Positions 10,496 to 21,776 of a DNA stretch of 64,000 nt are shown in pieces; positions within the stretch are counted from its first letter, which is position 1, and each line of letters begins with the position of its first letter. The stretch covers positions 38,267 through 102,266 of the forward strand of contig SAXG01000108.1 in NCBI GenBank assembly GCA_012932865.1, given 5' to 3'. The translations under genes and the position numbers were made by a program. The notes under the pieces are model-generated. The model was not told where the DNA came from. It saw only the letters and a list, made by a program, of their open reading frames with translations, and ran no database searches. Source of the stretch: Amylostereum areolatum (Eukaryota > Basidiomycota > Agaricomycetes > Russulales > Stereaceae).

Positions 10496-11111
10496 TCTAA
10501 CCTCCCATGGGTCGAACTTCATGCAAGCCCGCGCCGGTCTTGTTCGTGTGTTGCACCCACAGACCTACCTTCGAAGGGATAGAGGCTCGCGTGGGCGACT
10601 GTCCCCATTGAAGCCATCCTGCACGCGCAAGGTTCCTGCAGTGGCATGTCCTACCCCTCCAGACCGTTCGCGGCGAGCATGCCCTGTCAGGTTCAAGCAA
10701 GGACGATGTGCATCCAACTGGGTGTGATGTCACCTCAGCCTTCCGTCTTGGTACCACTGCGCGCTCATCAGCATTGCTGCGCCCATAAGCCCGCAGCAAC
10801 GCGATGTCGGACTGCAGACCGGTACTGTACCTCGTGCTCGTAATTGTAAGCGCGGCTTGTGTGAATCTCTACCAAGTACGAACTCACATATACATGCTTA
10901 CAGTCCGCGAGTCTCTTCTACGCTACGTAGTCCCCCACGTGGGCTCTCAGCAGTTCTCTCGTCGCGCGTCACTCAGTCTTGGACCGAGCACTGAGCAGAA
11001 CGGGGTTAAAATAGCGGTGATGTCATCTGACGTCACCTTACCGCTCCCTTGAGTTATCATGACCCGCGGACTCTCGCTTTCGTCCAGCTTTCGTCTTCCC
11101 ACTCTTACACC
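10496..11111. other. Gap holding the promoter of the next gene
   Basis: No gene is supported. The right end contains a CRE-type palindrome (separate entry). Confidence 0.5.
11028..11035 (+). promoter_or_regulatory. ATF/CREB palindrome TGACGTCA
   Basis: A perfect 8-bp CRE palindrome lies 77 bp upstream of the ATG at 11112, with a further TGATGTCA half-match just before it (11018-11025). In fungi such sites bind bZIP factors of the Atf1 type that respond to stress. The position suits a promoter element; binding is inferred. Confidence 0.5.
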
Positions 11112-11788
11112 ATGGCCGAATACACCCTTGACTACGGCTCCGCCCCGCAGGTGAGAAGAAGTGTGCGTTCGCGGTATAAGTATCAATGCCTGACGTTCCT
11201 CTAGAACACTTCTCCGAGTCAACACGATCAATCTCGTCAAGTTGAACCCGTCATCATGCCTTCCAAAGTCGCGCCTCCAACCCGCTCAGACACAGAACCT
11301 CAACAAGGTGCGTACATAGTACTGGGCGCGGCACAGGGTCAACTGGAACCCACGCGTGATACTCAGCTGCAACGCAACCCGGCGACGGCTCTGAGGTTCA
11401 CAAAACGAAGGTCCCGTTCAAAGAGCAGGTCATCGGTGTGTTGCTCGTCTCTCTTGTCCATGATGTCATTTTGATCATTGTACCAGGCTATGCACAGGTA
11501 TGGACAGATCAGTACCGCCTAGCGCAACCCTTAGACTGACTTGATCCACTTCTTCCCTCGTAGAAGACTCGCGGAACTGTGAGTAAACCGTACTGTGGTG
11601 CCGGTTACTCTACTGAGCAATAACCTCCGTGCAATATATCATCAGGCCCTTAGGAAGGTGTGTTATCCCTTCCAGGTCGACTTTCATCCTCTGACGTCCT
11701 ACGACGACATCAGCCTTCCTTGAAGGAGCATGGAGATCAAGTTCTCAGCGGATCAGCCGATGCCCGCGAGCCTCCCCCGAAGGCTTGA
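11112..11788 (+). CDS. Small conserved protein with CsbD-like sequence pattern
   Basis: Seven small exons join in frame. The first encodes M-A-E-Y-T-L-D-Y-G-S-A-P-Q, the middle a Pro/Thr/Gln-rich linker, and the end P-F-K-E-Q-V-I-G-Y-A-Q-K-T-R-G-T followed by A-L-R-K-P-S-L-K-E-H-G-D-Q and a stop at 11786-11788. Introns are GT-AG and 50-70 nt; two exons are only 11-15 nt long. The Q-x-x-G-(x)n-K-x-x-G-T-x-L-x-x-P-x-L-K-E-H-G pattern resembles the CsbD-like stress proteins of bacteria and fungi, but this is a resemblance and not an assignment. A CRE-type site upstream fits stress control. Confidence 0.6.
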
Positions 11789-12186
11789 ACAATGTACATC
11801 ATACCATATGCACGGTATCTTCGCACTAACGTTCCTTCTTGCAATCGTAGCTACCTATGGTCTTGTCCCTGAGTCCTATTCTGATGCTAGGGAGCTCACT
11901 GTGTACAGTAGCATGACTGTATCAATATCGTACTTCATGTGTGCATCACTCTCGGTGAAGCTATTACATCCCACCTCTTGTCGATGATCAATCCGAGATA
12001 TACCAATGAGGGTCACTTGCAGTGGGATGCAGGACGCGAGTTGTGGCGCTTTCACGTGACCGTTCCGCGCTCGCGTTCTCGAGAATGGTTTTCGGCCTGC
12101 CTCGCGTTGACCGCGCTGCTGATCGGATCGTCTGCCTCGCACCATAGACTATGCTACCGCACTCCGTAATCTGACCACCAACTACC
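11789..12186. other. Intergenic region upstream of the queuosine salvage gene
   Basis: No gene is supported. It should contain the terminator of the small protein gene and the promoter of the gene at 12187. Confidence 0.5.
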
Positions 12187-13644
12187 ATGACAATCATCAC
12201 GGCCCAACGCCCGCAAAGCCCCCTCCTGGAAAAAAAGCCCGGCTGGATCCCGGTCGAAGCTTCGAAGGATGCAAAAAACCCTGTAGTCGAGAGCGCAGAA
12301 TTCGCTCTTAAGGTGGGACGATGTCTTTCTCTTGATGACTGCGTATAACAAACTGGCCTTTTTGTGCAGAAAACTAACCTCGTACGCATAGACCAAGACG
12401 GTGTCAAAGCTGCCGCGCGATATGTGCGTCTCGAAAAAACTTAACCCTTTTTCATACATGTAACCAACATTTGCGTTCAGATCCACGAGCGGATGAACAT
12501 GGAGGCCTACACCCCGCGCACCTGGCGCACGCACGCACTCCATGTTTGTCCTTCCGAGCCCTATGATCCTTCCAGTCCGGACACGCACGCGGCCCTCAAC
12601 TGGATTTTCCTCGTTTCCGCGCTGAATTTCAGCTTCTGGTCCGAGCTTGAGGGCCGAGAGGATCGATTCGGCGTCAATTGGCGTGCGGGATGGGGATCGG
12701 ACAAACGTGTGGTGTGGACGGGGTATTGGAGCCTCGTCGCAGCGCTGAACAGAGGTCAGCCATGTCCCCCCTGTGTTTTACGACGGTATAGCTGGATTGA
12801 CCTCTGTCTCTTTCAGCCCTCGAGGAAGGGATCCCTATCACAGACCCTACTTTCTATGCATCTGAGGACGAGTGCCCCGACAGCCTCATCGAGGACGTCT
12901 TCCGTCCTGCACCTCAATGCGCCGAGACGGTACCCCTCTTGCACGAGCGGATCGCAGTCATGCGCGAGGTGGGCTCCATCCTATGCACCGTGCGTTGCCA
13001 ATCTCGTGTCCCCGTCGCCGCACCTCTGACCGCTGTAACAGCGTTTCAACGGCTCCTTCTCTGGGTTTCTCGACGCATTCCAGCGCCGACACCCACACGG
13101 CACCGCGCTCCAGCTCGTCCAGATGATAACCGAAACATTCCCTGCGTTTCGGGACGAAACAACCCTCGATGGCCGCCCCGTCGTCTTTTGGAAACGTGCC
13201 CAGATCCTCGTCGCGGAAACTTGGGCTGCATTCTTCCCCTCTCCCTCCTCTGGGGAGCCCCATCCGTTCTTCCCGCACGGCGTCGGGCAGCTCACGATGT
13301 TCGCAGACTACCGCGTTCCGCAGATCCTGCATCATCTGTGCATACTGGATTACCCGCCGTCGCTGCTCCGCCTGTTGAGGGACGGCGCGCCCATCGCGCA
13401 TGGGGCAAGGGAGGAGGTGAGCATTCGAGCCGCTAGCATCATCGCCGTCGAGCACGTCGCGAAGGAGATCAGGCAGTTGCGCGCTGAGAACGGGGATACT
13501 AAGGATGGGGATGTGAGTAGCGTGTTGATTGACTTTTACTTATGGGATCTGGCGAAGAGGATCGAGGGAGGGGAGGAGTGCGTGGAGGGTATGCAGACGC
13601 AAGATATCGTGCCCGCGCATCGGACGCGGAGCATTTGGTACTGA
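12187..13644 (+). CDS. QNG1: Queuosine salvage protein (queuosine nucleoside/nucleotide glycosylase family)
   Basis: Exons 12187-12312, 12371-12424, 12481-about 12752, about 12815-12988 and about 13032-13644 join without frame breaks. The product has the pattern of the eukaryotic queuosine salvage family: an N-terminal helix N-P-V-V-E-S-A-E-F-A-L-K, then L-V-R-I-D-Q-D-G-V, A-A-L-N-W-I-F-L-V-S-A-L-N-F-S-F-W, G-Y-W-S-L-V-A-A-L-N-R, F-W-K-R-A-Q-I-L-V-A-E-T-W-A and M-F-A-D-Y-R-V-P-Q-I-L-H-H-L. The enzyme releases free queuine from queuosine 5'-monophosphate so that tRNA-guanine transglycosylase can insert it at the wobble position. A fungus that keeps this gene probably takes up queuine from bacteria or digested material, since eukaryotes cannot make it. 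Length (about 410 aa) suits fungal members. The start is the first ATG before the conserved helix. Confidence 0.9.
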
Positions 13645-13957
13645 GTGGAGAGTGGCGGTCTATCCCATACATCTTGTTAGTAATTTTTTGAACAGATATT
13701 ATACAAAATATAGAATAGTCGTAATGTTGCTGAGGGGGATGTGGCATTGTGTAGATGAGCTAGGTAAGTAGGAGCCGGTGCTGAGTGCGAGATGATGGCA
13801 TGAAGAGACATCGCGCTGGGGTGTCACCACGAGAGCGCGTCACCCAAGTCGGAAAAATTGCCCAAGTTTCTTGCTCCAGGTTGAGGAGTGAAGTCACGAT
13901 TTCGGCCCTCTATCCTGTTGTCTTCGGACCTTGTCGTAATGGGGGGTGCTCCCCCAG

Positions 13958-15825
13958 CTACACATTTGCGCCGTCGGGCGGCATCTCCGTTTTGCGAGGC
14001 CTTCCCACGGGTCGTTTGGGTAGATCTGGTCTCTCGGGATTGCGCGGTCTTCCCCTCGCCCGCTTGTCCGCATCCGACTTCGGCACTCTTGTCCTTGGCC
14101 TGCCCCTCCCCGAATACACCAACCCCTCATCCACCATATTCGCCTGCATAGCCTGCGCAGCATCCTTAGGAAGGAACACGGGCGGCCGCAGCCTCTTGGG
14201 GAGTTTGCGGAGGAGGAAGGAGAAGTTGCGCCGTTCTGGCGAGACGGGCCCCATGTTGAGCGCCTCAAGAATGGCGTCTTCGTCTTCGCTCTCCAGGAGC
14301 TCCCAGTAACCAGCGGATTTAGGTGTGGGTGGGGAAGTGTCAGATGGGTCGGCCGGGTTCCAGCGCCAGAGACCATATTCATTGAGGTGGAGGCCCTGCT
14401 TGATAGCTGCAAGTCGAGCCGAACGTACGAACTCGACGTCTCCCGTGAGCGCGAGTTTGGCGGCTCCGTGAGATTTAATGGGGGCGAGACTACGAAGGTA
14501 CGTCAAGGTCCAGATGAACGATAAAAGGAAGGTCAGGCATACGTTAGCTCGAGACGACGGAAGGTCCCTTTGCAGGTGCGAATGGCACTTATTCGCTCGC
14601 CGACACTATCCCACCCCGTGGATTTGGGTAGACGCGGGGGTAAAAGGACGACCCCTTGCCATTGTTTTGCACTGAAGGAAAAGGTTGCCGCGAGGAGACC
14701 TGCGTCTTCGAGTGGGCGGATAACATCCAAGGGAAACACGTGGGACGATGGGTTCGCCATCCTCTCGGACTCGGTGACATTTTCGTTGAAGGGTATTAGC
14801 CTTCGGCCGTTTGGACGGGGATGTGACGGTAGACGGCTGGGAGTAGGGACGTGTACGACAGAGGGATGCGTGAGGAGGACGTCGATGTCAGACATAGAAG
14901 AAGCGCCACGTCGACTGAGAGGTAGTTTCAGTAGATGGACAATAGCAATAGGGTAGGGGACGTACTAGCTCCCCATAAGCTCGACGGAGAACCTAGACGA
15001 GATATGATCACGAATGAAATCCTATACCAGAAGTAAGGAGGTGCTCTGTTGAGTTACAATTCCTTCCGCACGCACCACGACGGTTTCAGCTTCTTCTCGA
15101 GTGACAGGCTGAGCTAGGTGCTCTGCGTACACGAGCCCGATACGCTGTGACGACGTCATAAGTTTGAAATACTTAGGTTTGCTCAAGTCGGCCAGTGACT
15201 GCACCCCTGCGTCCACGAGTTTTGCCGCAGTATGTGGCCTATGCCCGGGCTTCAGCCGCATCCAACGGTAAGCAAAAAGGCTTGTGACATACCCGAGGCC
15301 CTGTACAGATTGTAGCATCGTGATGAGGCGCGAATTGTGCAAGGCAGCTTCCTCATGTCTGCTGCTCTGCGTAAGACGTCAGTAGAAGACGCAGGAGTGA
15401 ATCCACATATGCATACAAAATCTGTTCCTTGTAAATACAAGTCTATGCGCTCTGCTATGCCTCGTCCGATGCCGCGGAGCTACAATGCCCCATGAGCCAG
15501 AGAAGTTCGTGAGCTGGTTGGACACGTACCTTCATCGCCTCTTGACCTGATAGTAGCGGCTTGTCGAGCTGGCTAATCGCCGCGATGGCGAGATTGAACG
15601 AACGGACTTTGTATGCATTGCGTTCTGAGCTAGTGTCTTCTTCCTTCTGGGCTGCACACGATCGTCAGAACGGTGATGACAGAGACGTGGTAAAAGAGCG
15701 GACGCACCACGCGTCAAAAAATCGACTATGCCCGCGTTTGGGCTATTTTCGCGCCGAGAGTAGGATCTGGAATATAGCTGAGATAGATGAAGACGACGAG
15801 GGGCGTTGAGACAGCGAGCAAGCAT
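13958..15825 (-). CDS. Family X DNA polymerase with mitochondrial-type presequence and AT-hook tail
   Basis: Read from 15825 down, the first exon gives M-L-A-R-C-L-N-A-P-R-R-L-H-L-S-Q-L-Y-S-R, rich in Arg/Leu/Ser without acidic residues, as in a mitochondrial targeting peptide. Next come the 8-kDa-like domain (A-Y-K-V-R-S-F-N-L-A-I-A-A-I and a helix-hairpin-helix G-I-G-R-G-I-A-E-R-I), the fingers (A-A-K-L-V-D-A-G-V-Q-S-L, S-Q-R-I-G-L-V-Y-A-E, P-V-T-R-E-E-A), the palm with the catalytic strand M-S-D-I-D-V-L-L-T, and the thumb (R-R-L-E-L-T-Y-A, A-L-T-G-D-V-E-F). The C-terminus adds three AT-hooks: G-R-G-R-P-R-T, R-A-R-G-R-P-R-N and V-G-R-P-R-K-T. Several introns of about 50-60 nt interrupt it. 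The role would be gap filling in base excision repair; organelle location is inferred. It shares a 237-bp promoter with the SNF5 gene. Confidence 0.87.
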
Positions 15826-16062
15826 GTCCTCGCGGACGGGAAGGAAAAGAAAGAACGTGGGAGTTCGCGTGCACGACGCGTCGACGGCGACCTCGACGCG
15901 TTCAATTTCTTTTCCTCCTCGACTTTCCCTCAACCCTCGGTCCCACTCGTCATTCTTCGTGTGCGGCTCTCAGCTTTGATCTTCGCCGTTTCTGTACTCA
16001 GCACGCTTGTGGCGCGCCCGTGAAAAGGTCCGATCGTCGGCGAATTTCTCAGCATCATCATT

Positions 16063-17880
16063 ATGGACGGCGCCGGCCCTTCCAACTCCAACTTCAGCCT
16101 CAAATTTGGCACTATGACCGACGCCCAGCTCCGTCAATCGATATCCCAGCTTTCGCATGCGGCTTCGGGATCTCAATACCAAGCTTATGCTGCACCGACA
16201 CCACAGAGAAACAGTGCGTGCTCTGGTTTATCACCTTCGGACATTGCTCATGAGCTTCCTGCAGTTTACCAGAAAAATCTCCAGAATTGGTCTGGGACGG
16301 CCACGCCTCCGCCCCGGGCGAGCTCAAGGAAAAGCAAACCTGCGAAGGGTAGCAACCTCGCACCCGCACCCTCCACTCCCGTTCTATCGGCAGTCGCGTC
16401 AACCCACCAGATGCAACAGCCCTCTACAACCTCCTTTACTCTTCCCATGGCCCTCCCTGAGAAACGTCGCAACCCTCCTCGCGCAGCACTACCGACAACC
16501 CCCCAAGCTCTTCAGTCAACATATGCGTCCCGTCTGCGCACAGGCGCGACGCTTCTCATGCAACCCATCCTTAACAACTCCACCGCTACACCTGCGGCCA
16601 CGACGTCTTCTACAGCCCGACCTCGTCGCGGCGGCGTCGTGAGCTATGCAGATCCAGGCTCTGGAGATGATTTCCCGGACGCGGGCGAGGTGGATTCGGA
16701 TAGCTCAGATTTCGTTGCGAGCGGAGGGACACGAACGGCGATCAGAGCGACAAGGGCTCCGGGACGGACGGGAAACTATAACCCAACGAGCACCCCGGCT
16801 CCTCAGGCGGGAGGAGGGGGAAAGACCGAACTTGACCAGAGCTACCTGGGCATGGTTCCTCCGACACGGTTCATCACCGCGAAGCCTGTCGCTTTGACGA
16901 AGCACGAAGACTAGTAGGCTAAGGTCCACTCTTCTTCGTGCTCCTTGGCTGACGTTTACCTTAGTTCGCAGGATGCTCTTGAGCTTCAAGCGGAGCGCTC
17001 GTCGGCTCTGGTTCCTATACGTGTCGAGTTCGAGACGGACACGCATCGAATACGGGACTGCTTCGTGTGGAACTTGAACGAAAAGCTCGTCACGCCCGAA
17101 CGCTTTGCGAAGACTTTTGTCGCCGACCTTGACCTTCCCCAAAATCCCTGGGTAGAGACTGTTGCTGCACAAATTCGCGCTCAGCTGGAGGACCAAGAGG
17201 GAGTTGGAAGCATGGCGCTGATGGTGGACGGTACAGGGAATGCGGGCGACGAAGTCCCGGATTGCCGCGTCGTACTTAGTGTACGTGTTCCCGTTACCCT
17301 TGTTGGTTCCACACATCGCTCACCGAGAGCATAGATCGACGTTCAAGTGGACAACCACCATCTTCTCGATCACATTGAGTGGGATCTTCGTTCGCCCCTC
17401 ACTCCCGAAGTCTTTACTCATCAACTTTGCCTCGACCTGGGGCTTGCGGGCGAGGCCGAGCCCTTGATTGCCCATGCAATCCACGAGGAACTCATGAAAC
17501 ACAAAAAGGACGCGATCGAATGGGGCGTTATTGGCGGCTCCGTCGAACCTACAGCCCCCGGTGCGGGCGACGAACGCGGAATGCTCAAAGACAAGACCGG
17601 CCTTGGGCTTGGATGGGCACGCACGCCGAAGGACGGTCGCGGGCCGCGTGTGTTGAGGAGCGTCTGGAGAGACTGGGCGGAGGCCCAGGAGTTTGGGACG
17701 CGATGGGAAGAGCTGACGGCGGAAGAAGTCGAACGACGGGAGATCGAACGCGAGCGAGCGAGTCGGTGAGTTTTTTCTTCTTCAAAAGGACTTCTTCGTG
17801 ATGCTGACCGCTGTCGTTGTAGACGGTTGCGGAGAGAAACGTCAAAGTTCCAGAGTTCAGCCCGGACGAGGAGACGATAA
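16063..17880 (+). CDS. snf5: SNF5/SMARCB1/SFH1-family chromatin remodelling subunit
   Basis: Four exons (16063-16913, 16965-17280, 17335-17765, 17823-17880) sum to 1656 nt, exactly 552 codons with the stop. The first intron splits a Tyr codon after K-H-E-D. Residues 1-285 are Pro/Ser/Thr-rich with T-Y-A-S-R-L-R-T-G-A-T-L-L-M-Q-P-I, as seen in basidiomycete members. The SNF5 domain follows: L-V-P-I-R-V-E-F-E-T-D, R-I-R-D-C-F-V-W-N-L-N-E, D-L-D-L-P-Q-N-P, I-D-V-Q-V-D-N-H-H-L-L-D and E-W-D-L-R-S-P-L-T-P-E, covering both imperfect repeats. The C-terminus is charged (E-E-V-E-R-R-E-I-E-R-E-R). The protein is a core subunit of SWI/SNF or RSC. I cannot decide between the Snf5 and Sfh1 orthologues, so the symbol is provisional. 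Confidence 0.9.
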
Positions 17881-19176
17881 TTTCGACGTCGGTTTGCATA
17901 TCCATATGGTTCTGTCTAATGCATTCGTTTGCTACATTTCGAAGAATCCGTACGGTCATCTCTACTGGAGAAACCCCTGGTTCAAGACGCAAGCGGTCGA
18001 TTTATTCGGGGCGTTGATGTCAGCGCAGTAGTTGCACTTATACTCGATTGTCCTTCCCCTCGCATATTACCACTGAATGTACAGGGGCGTAATATCTTCG
18101 ACTCTCATACACCTTCGCTCAGGTGCGGTACGTTTCGGTCAAAACTCAAGGTAGAAACAGTTTGTATGTGGACCTTCCCTTGTTCCTGTTTTATCTGACA
18201 TTGCCCTTGCAGAAGAAGCTTTTGTAGGACCAAATAATTGAATTCACGGGCTATTGACGGTGTAGCTTGTCCTGTTCTAGCTCTGCACTTCCTCTCTAAG
18301 TATGTGACTATGCCATGTGTAAGACTGTCAGACATCCGCCAACTGACTCTGATTTGCTCGCCTTCCCAATGACTCAGCTTCTAAGGTTGACTGTGGGTTT
18401 GTCGCGAGATCAGTGCTTCCATTGACGCTCTGTGAGCTCGGAGGACTTAATGCCTGTGGTTGATCAACCGTTGATGCAGCTCTGCCGGCTTACCTAGGTT
18501 CTATGGCCACTTACCTCGTCAGGCTCACGTCCCTGTCTTTGTTGATACAGGCCCACGGCCTCCGGGCGATCAACGTCGAACACGAGCGGCAAACACGCTC
18601 TTTCCTGTGCCCGAACATGTGTCAAATCCACGGGGCAAAATCGCCAAGCCATAGCGCGTAGCGCTCCCTTGTCAAAGTAAGTCGCCACTGTTTCGGGCCT
18701 CTCGCAGTCTTCCTTACTTGGGTGGTGCAGTATGTGGTTCGCAGATTAAGTTGAAAGCCATCGTCCTCCCACCGATGAAGAGGGATGACCATCGTCGACA
18801 GTTAGCAAGACTGAATAGCTACCAAGCAAAATATCCAAATGATCTTCATCGCCTTCCAACCAATCCGGACAGCACGAGCTTCGCAATGATAGGTAGATTT
18901 GGATCCATGATTATCAACCCAAGCCTTGTTCCTGAAGCGGCAGTGGTATAAAAGTCCACGACGTGGAAGATAACCGCCACCCCACGGTCAACCCTTTCCT
19001 CCGTCCTTTTAATTATCTTCTACCCCCCTCCGTTTTTAGGTACTGGATAGTGAGTGTTATCGCACCTCTTTGTACAATCATGTTCGCCATTCTAACGGCA
19101 TCTGCAGCCTTTGTATACGATCTCGCGGCACTTCTACTTCTACTCCTATCACGCCTGTTCACTCACACCTACATTT
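17881..19176. other. 1.3-kb gap with no supported gene
   Basis: Only short unconnected frames on both strands. Nothing resembles a known domain, and I could not join exons convincingly. The right end should hold the promoter of the secreted repeat protein gene. Confidence 0.5.
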
Positions 19177-19918
19177 ATGCTTATACTCGGGTTCCTCGCT
19201 CTTGTGATGTCTCACGGCGTCCTCGCCGCCCCGATCCCGTTCTCGTGAGTACCACGTGCGTTTGACTTGTCCCCCATCGACTCTGAATTTCTAGACAGTC
19301 TTTCGGATTTGTCCACGGTTGGCACCACTGGCGCCGTATGGAGAGTTCTCTGTTACGATGTGCGCGGGACTGACGATGACACATCTTACTACTCATCAGG
19401 CGGCTAACAGAGGTAGTCCGGACATTACGAGCGGGTATCTGAGAAGGTGTGTTTCCTCGTATAATAACCCAAGCGATAGCTGGTGACGTTCGCGCGCACT
19501 GTATAGGCAGCTCCTCTCGTTCGACTCCTCCGTGCTTGGTGGGCAGAAAGTAAGCAATCGTTATAATGCATACGGCTGAAGCTCATATCCTTCGCTTAGG
19601 CCGTTGCACATTTCTCAGAGAGTCCCGACGTTGGTGCTGGGTTTCTGAGGAGGTACGATCTAGCCTGGGCCCGAATGAAACCACGCTACTGACGCACCAC
19701 AACCATTTGCAGGAAAGGCCTTGGTGAGATGTCCGCGTCTGGGCTCGCCGGCGATGCTTTCGGTCCTTTGGTTGCCGACCGCAGGTTTCTACCTGGTTCA
19801 ACAATAGGCGTTCCCAGTGTATGTACCAAACGTGGCTGCTAACAGTTTTCTCACCGTGGAATGCTAGGGTATTCTGAATCTTGGGGGCAGTCCGGACGTC
19901 AGCACTGGGCTTTTCTAA
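19177..19918 (+). CDS. Small secreted protein with S-P-D-x-x-x-G-x-L repeats and dibasic sites
   Basis: No single long frame exists, but seven exons join perfectly: 19177-19244, 19299-19335, 19400-19446, 19507-19549, 19600-19652, 19713-19818 and 19868-19918 (405 nt, 134 residues). All introns are GT-AG and about 50-64 nt. The N-terminus M-L-I-L-G-F-L-A-L-V-M-S-H-G-V-L-A-A is a clear signal peptide. The mature part contains G-S-P-D-I-T-S-G-Y-L-R-R, E-S-P-D-V-G-A-G-F-L-R-R and, at the end, G-S-P-D-V-S-T-G-L-F-stop: three degenerate repeats, the first two ending in Arg-Arg, with another Arg-Arg at A-D-R-R. This suggests a secreted precursor that Kex2 could cut into short peptides. No family is recognised. 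The exon model rests on frame consistency and the repeats. Confidence 0.6.
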
Positions 19919-20320
19919 CGGTCAGTCCTTTGAATGAACACTGAACCACGTTGTCACCAACGTGCCGCTATGCAGGAACTACCATGAATGCACAGAGACA
20001 ACGTAATCATGTGTTCGGACGCTCGCGGTCAGCATATGGGGTCCGTATTTCATGGCTATAAGAGTGCGGATTTCGGGCTGATGCAGCCCTGCCAGTCACA
20101 GGGGAAATTAGAGTAGTGTCGATGGTCGTGTTATTTTTTCACTTTCGACGATGTCAGTGCCTTTTTCACAACGTCGACGTCCAGTGAGATTTTATCTCGG
20201 TCTTCCCAAGCTTTCCAACACCTATGCTGTACTGCGCAAGATAGCTGGGCTGCGGACTACTTTCAAGCAAGATTCGCCTGCTTCCGTTTCCCCATCCGCC
20301 GCGCCTCGAGGCCCATCATT
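19919..20320. other. Intergenic region
   Basis: No gene is supported between the secreted repeat protein and the next gene. Confidence 0.5.
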
Positions 20321-21568
20321 ATGTCACGCACAAACCTCGGGATTCCGTCTTATAAGATAGGGCATCTTTCAGGCAACTCACATCAGCTCACATCCAACCT
20401 CATACCTGACGTGATGGGTGGGAACGCCTTCCGCCAAACTCTCCCTACAGCATCCTTCCCGCGTCTTTCACCCGCGATCTACGCACAAATCAAGGGCATA
20501 TTCGCAGAGCGACTTGCAACGTTCTTCACCCATGTTATAGTCCCACACGAGGCGCCTGAGAAGACAGATCACGGAGATGTAGACTTCATAGTCGCGGGCC
20601 TAGGCACGGCACCCTCAACGGCCACGTTGGAAGACATTCGTACCGCGCTCGGCGCACGCGTTCATATCCCAAGTCCCTTGGACATGCATGGAATAAGCAA
20701 CTTTGCGATCCCGCTTGCAAATATACACCCGAACGTTGATTCTGGTGTTGCGGTGGAACAATTCGTGCAGGTGGATGTCAACGTTCGAGCGGACGAGCGC
20801 GAGTGGGAGCGCATCGCCTTTTTCCACGCATACGGCGATCTTGGGATGATTCTCGGACAAGTTGCTGCGGGAGTCGGGCTGCACATCGGGGAGAAAGGCT
20901 TGAAGGTCTGTCCTCCCTTCTATTCCCTGAGCTGTCCTCTGACTGCAAGGCGGGTGCAGATGTCATCGACGGCTCTCGCTCCAACACACTCAACTACATT
21001 TGTGCTTTCGGACTCGTTCAAAGATATTCTTCGGTTCTTCACGCTGTCCATGGAAAGATGGGAAGATGGTTTTGACGCTCGCCGCGAGATCTTCACATGG
21101 GTTGCCACATCCAGGTTCTACAATCCATACCGGATCATGACTCCTCAGAATGGAACCAAGTCTCGGGAGATGTACCAAGAATTCTTTGCGTGGAACAAAG
21201 AGCGGAAAAGTCAGGCCATTTATCCAACGGAGGGTAGAGATGCACTGGTAGGAAGAGTGCAGGGAGAAGCGCTCGTATTCTTTGGAAGGAAGGAGGAGTT
21301 TGACAGCTTGGTGAAGAGCAACAGGCGGCGAATGAGGCTAAGGACGATCTGGAACGGGACCAAGGTGGGCGAGTGGACGGAATGGAGTGGGTGGGGACGA
21401 GGTGTGGGACGGGTGATGAAGCACCTCAGGCAGACGGTCGGAGAGGATAGAATTGCAGACATGACGGAAGAGGAGGTGAAGGAACTGGTATTGGAGGCGA
21501 AGAAGGTGGTGGAGAAGGAGAGAGAGGCGGAGTTGGCTACTGCTGGGGGCCCTGAATCGCTTCCGTAA
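20321..21568 (+). CDS. Nucleotidyltransferase-like conserved basidiomycete protein
   Basis: The frame is open for 415 codons. The true start is probably the second Met at 20414 (M-G-G-N-A-F-R-Q), which in my recollection is the usual beginning of this family. After that come I-V-P-H-E-A-P-E-K-T-D-H-G-D-V-D-F-I-V (a G-D-V-D acidic motif reminiscent of the metal-binding D-x-D of nucleotidyltransferases), F-V-Q-V-D-V-N-V (possible third acidic strand) and F-F-H-A-Y-G-D-L-G-M-I-L-G-Q. The C-terminal half has L-S-D-S-F-K-D-I-L-R-F-F and W-V-A-T-S-R-F-Y-N-P-Y. The stretch at about 20908-20960 may be a short in-frame intron (GTCTGT, GCAAG). The enzymatic role is a structural guess from the acidic motifs; the substrate is unknown. 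Confidence 0.7.
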   Translation: MSRTNLGIPSYKIGHLSGNSHQLTSNLIPDVMGGNAFRQTLPTASFPRLSPAIYAQIKGIFAERLATFFTHVIVPHEAPEKTDHGDVDFIVAGLGTAPSTATLEDIRTALGARVHIPSPLDMHGISNFAIPLANIHPNVDSGVAVEQFVQVDVNVRADEREWERIAFFHAYGDLGMILGQVAAGVGLHIGEKGLKVCPPFYSLSCPLTARRVQMSSTALAPTHSTTFVLSDSFKDILRFFTLSMERWEDGFDARREIFTWVATSRFYNPYRIMTPQNGTKSREMYQEFFAWNKERKSQAIYPTEGRDALVGRVQGEALVFFGRKEEFDSLVKSNRRRMRLRTIWNGTKVGEWTEWSGWGRGVGRVMKHLRQTVGEDRIADMTEEEVKELVLEAKKVVEKEREAELATAGGPESLP

Positions 21569-21776
21569 GACGAACCTTCGTGAAACATCAAACGTGTATG
21601 TATCATTGTATCAGAATGTAATTGAGTATACAGTTGCAATGTCGGCGGTCTGTTCGCGACGCGACTGGTCACATGACCGTTCATCCCGGAACCACAGGTC
21701 CAACTTTCGACAGGTACTTATCTTGTACCGTTACCTGTTGCCTTGTGTCCAAGAACATTCCTACTCATAAACGACA

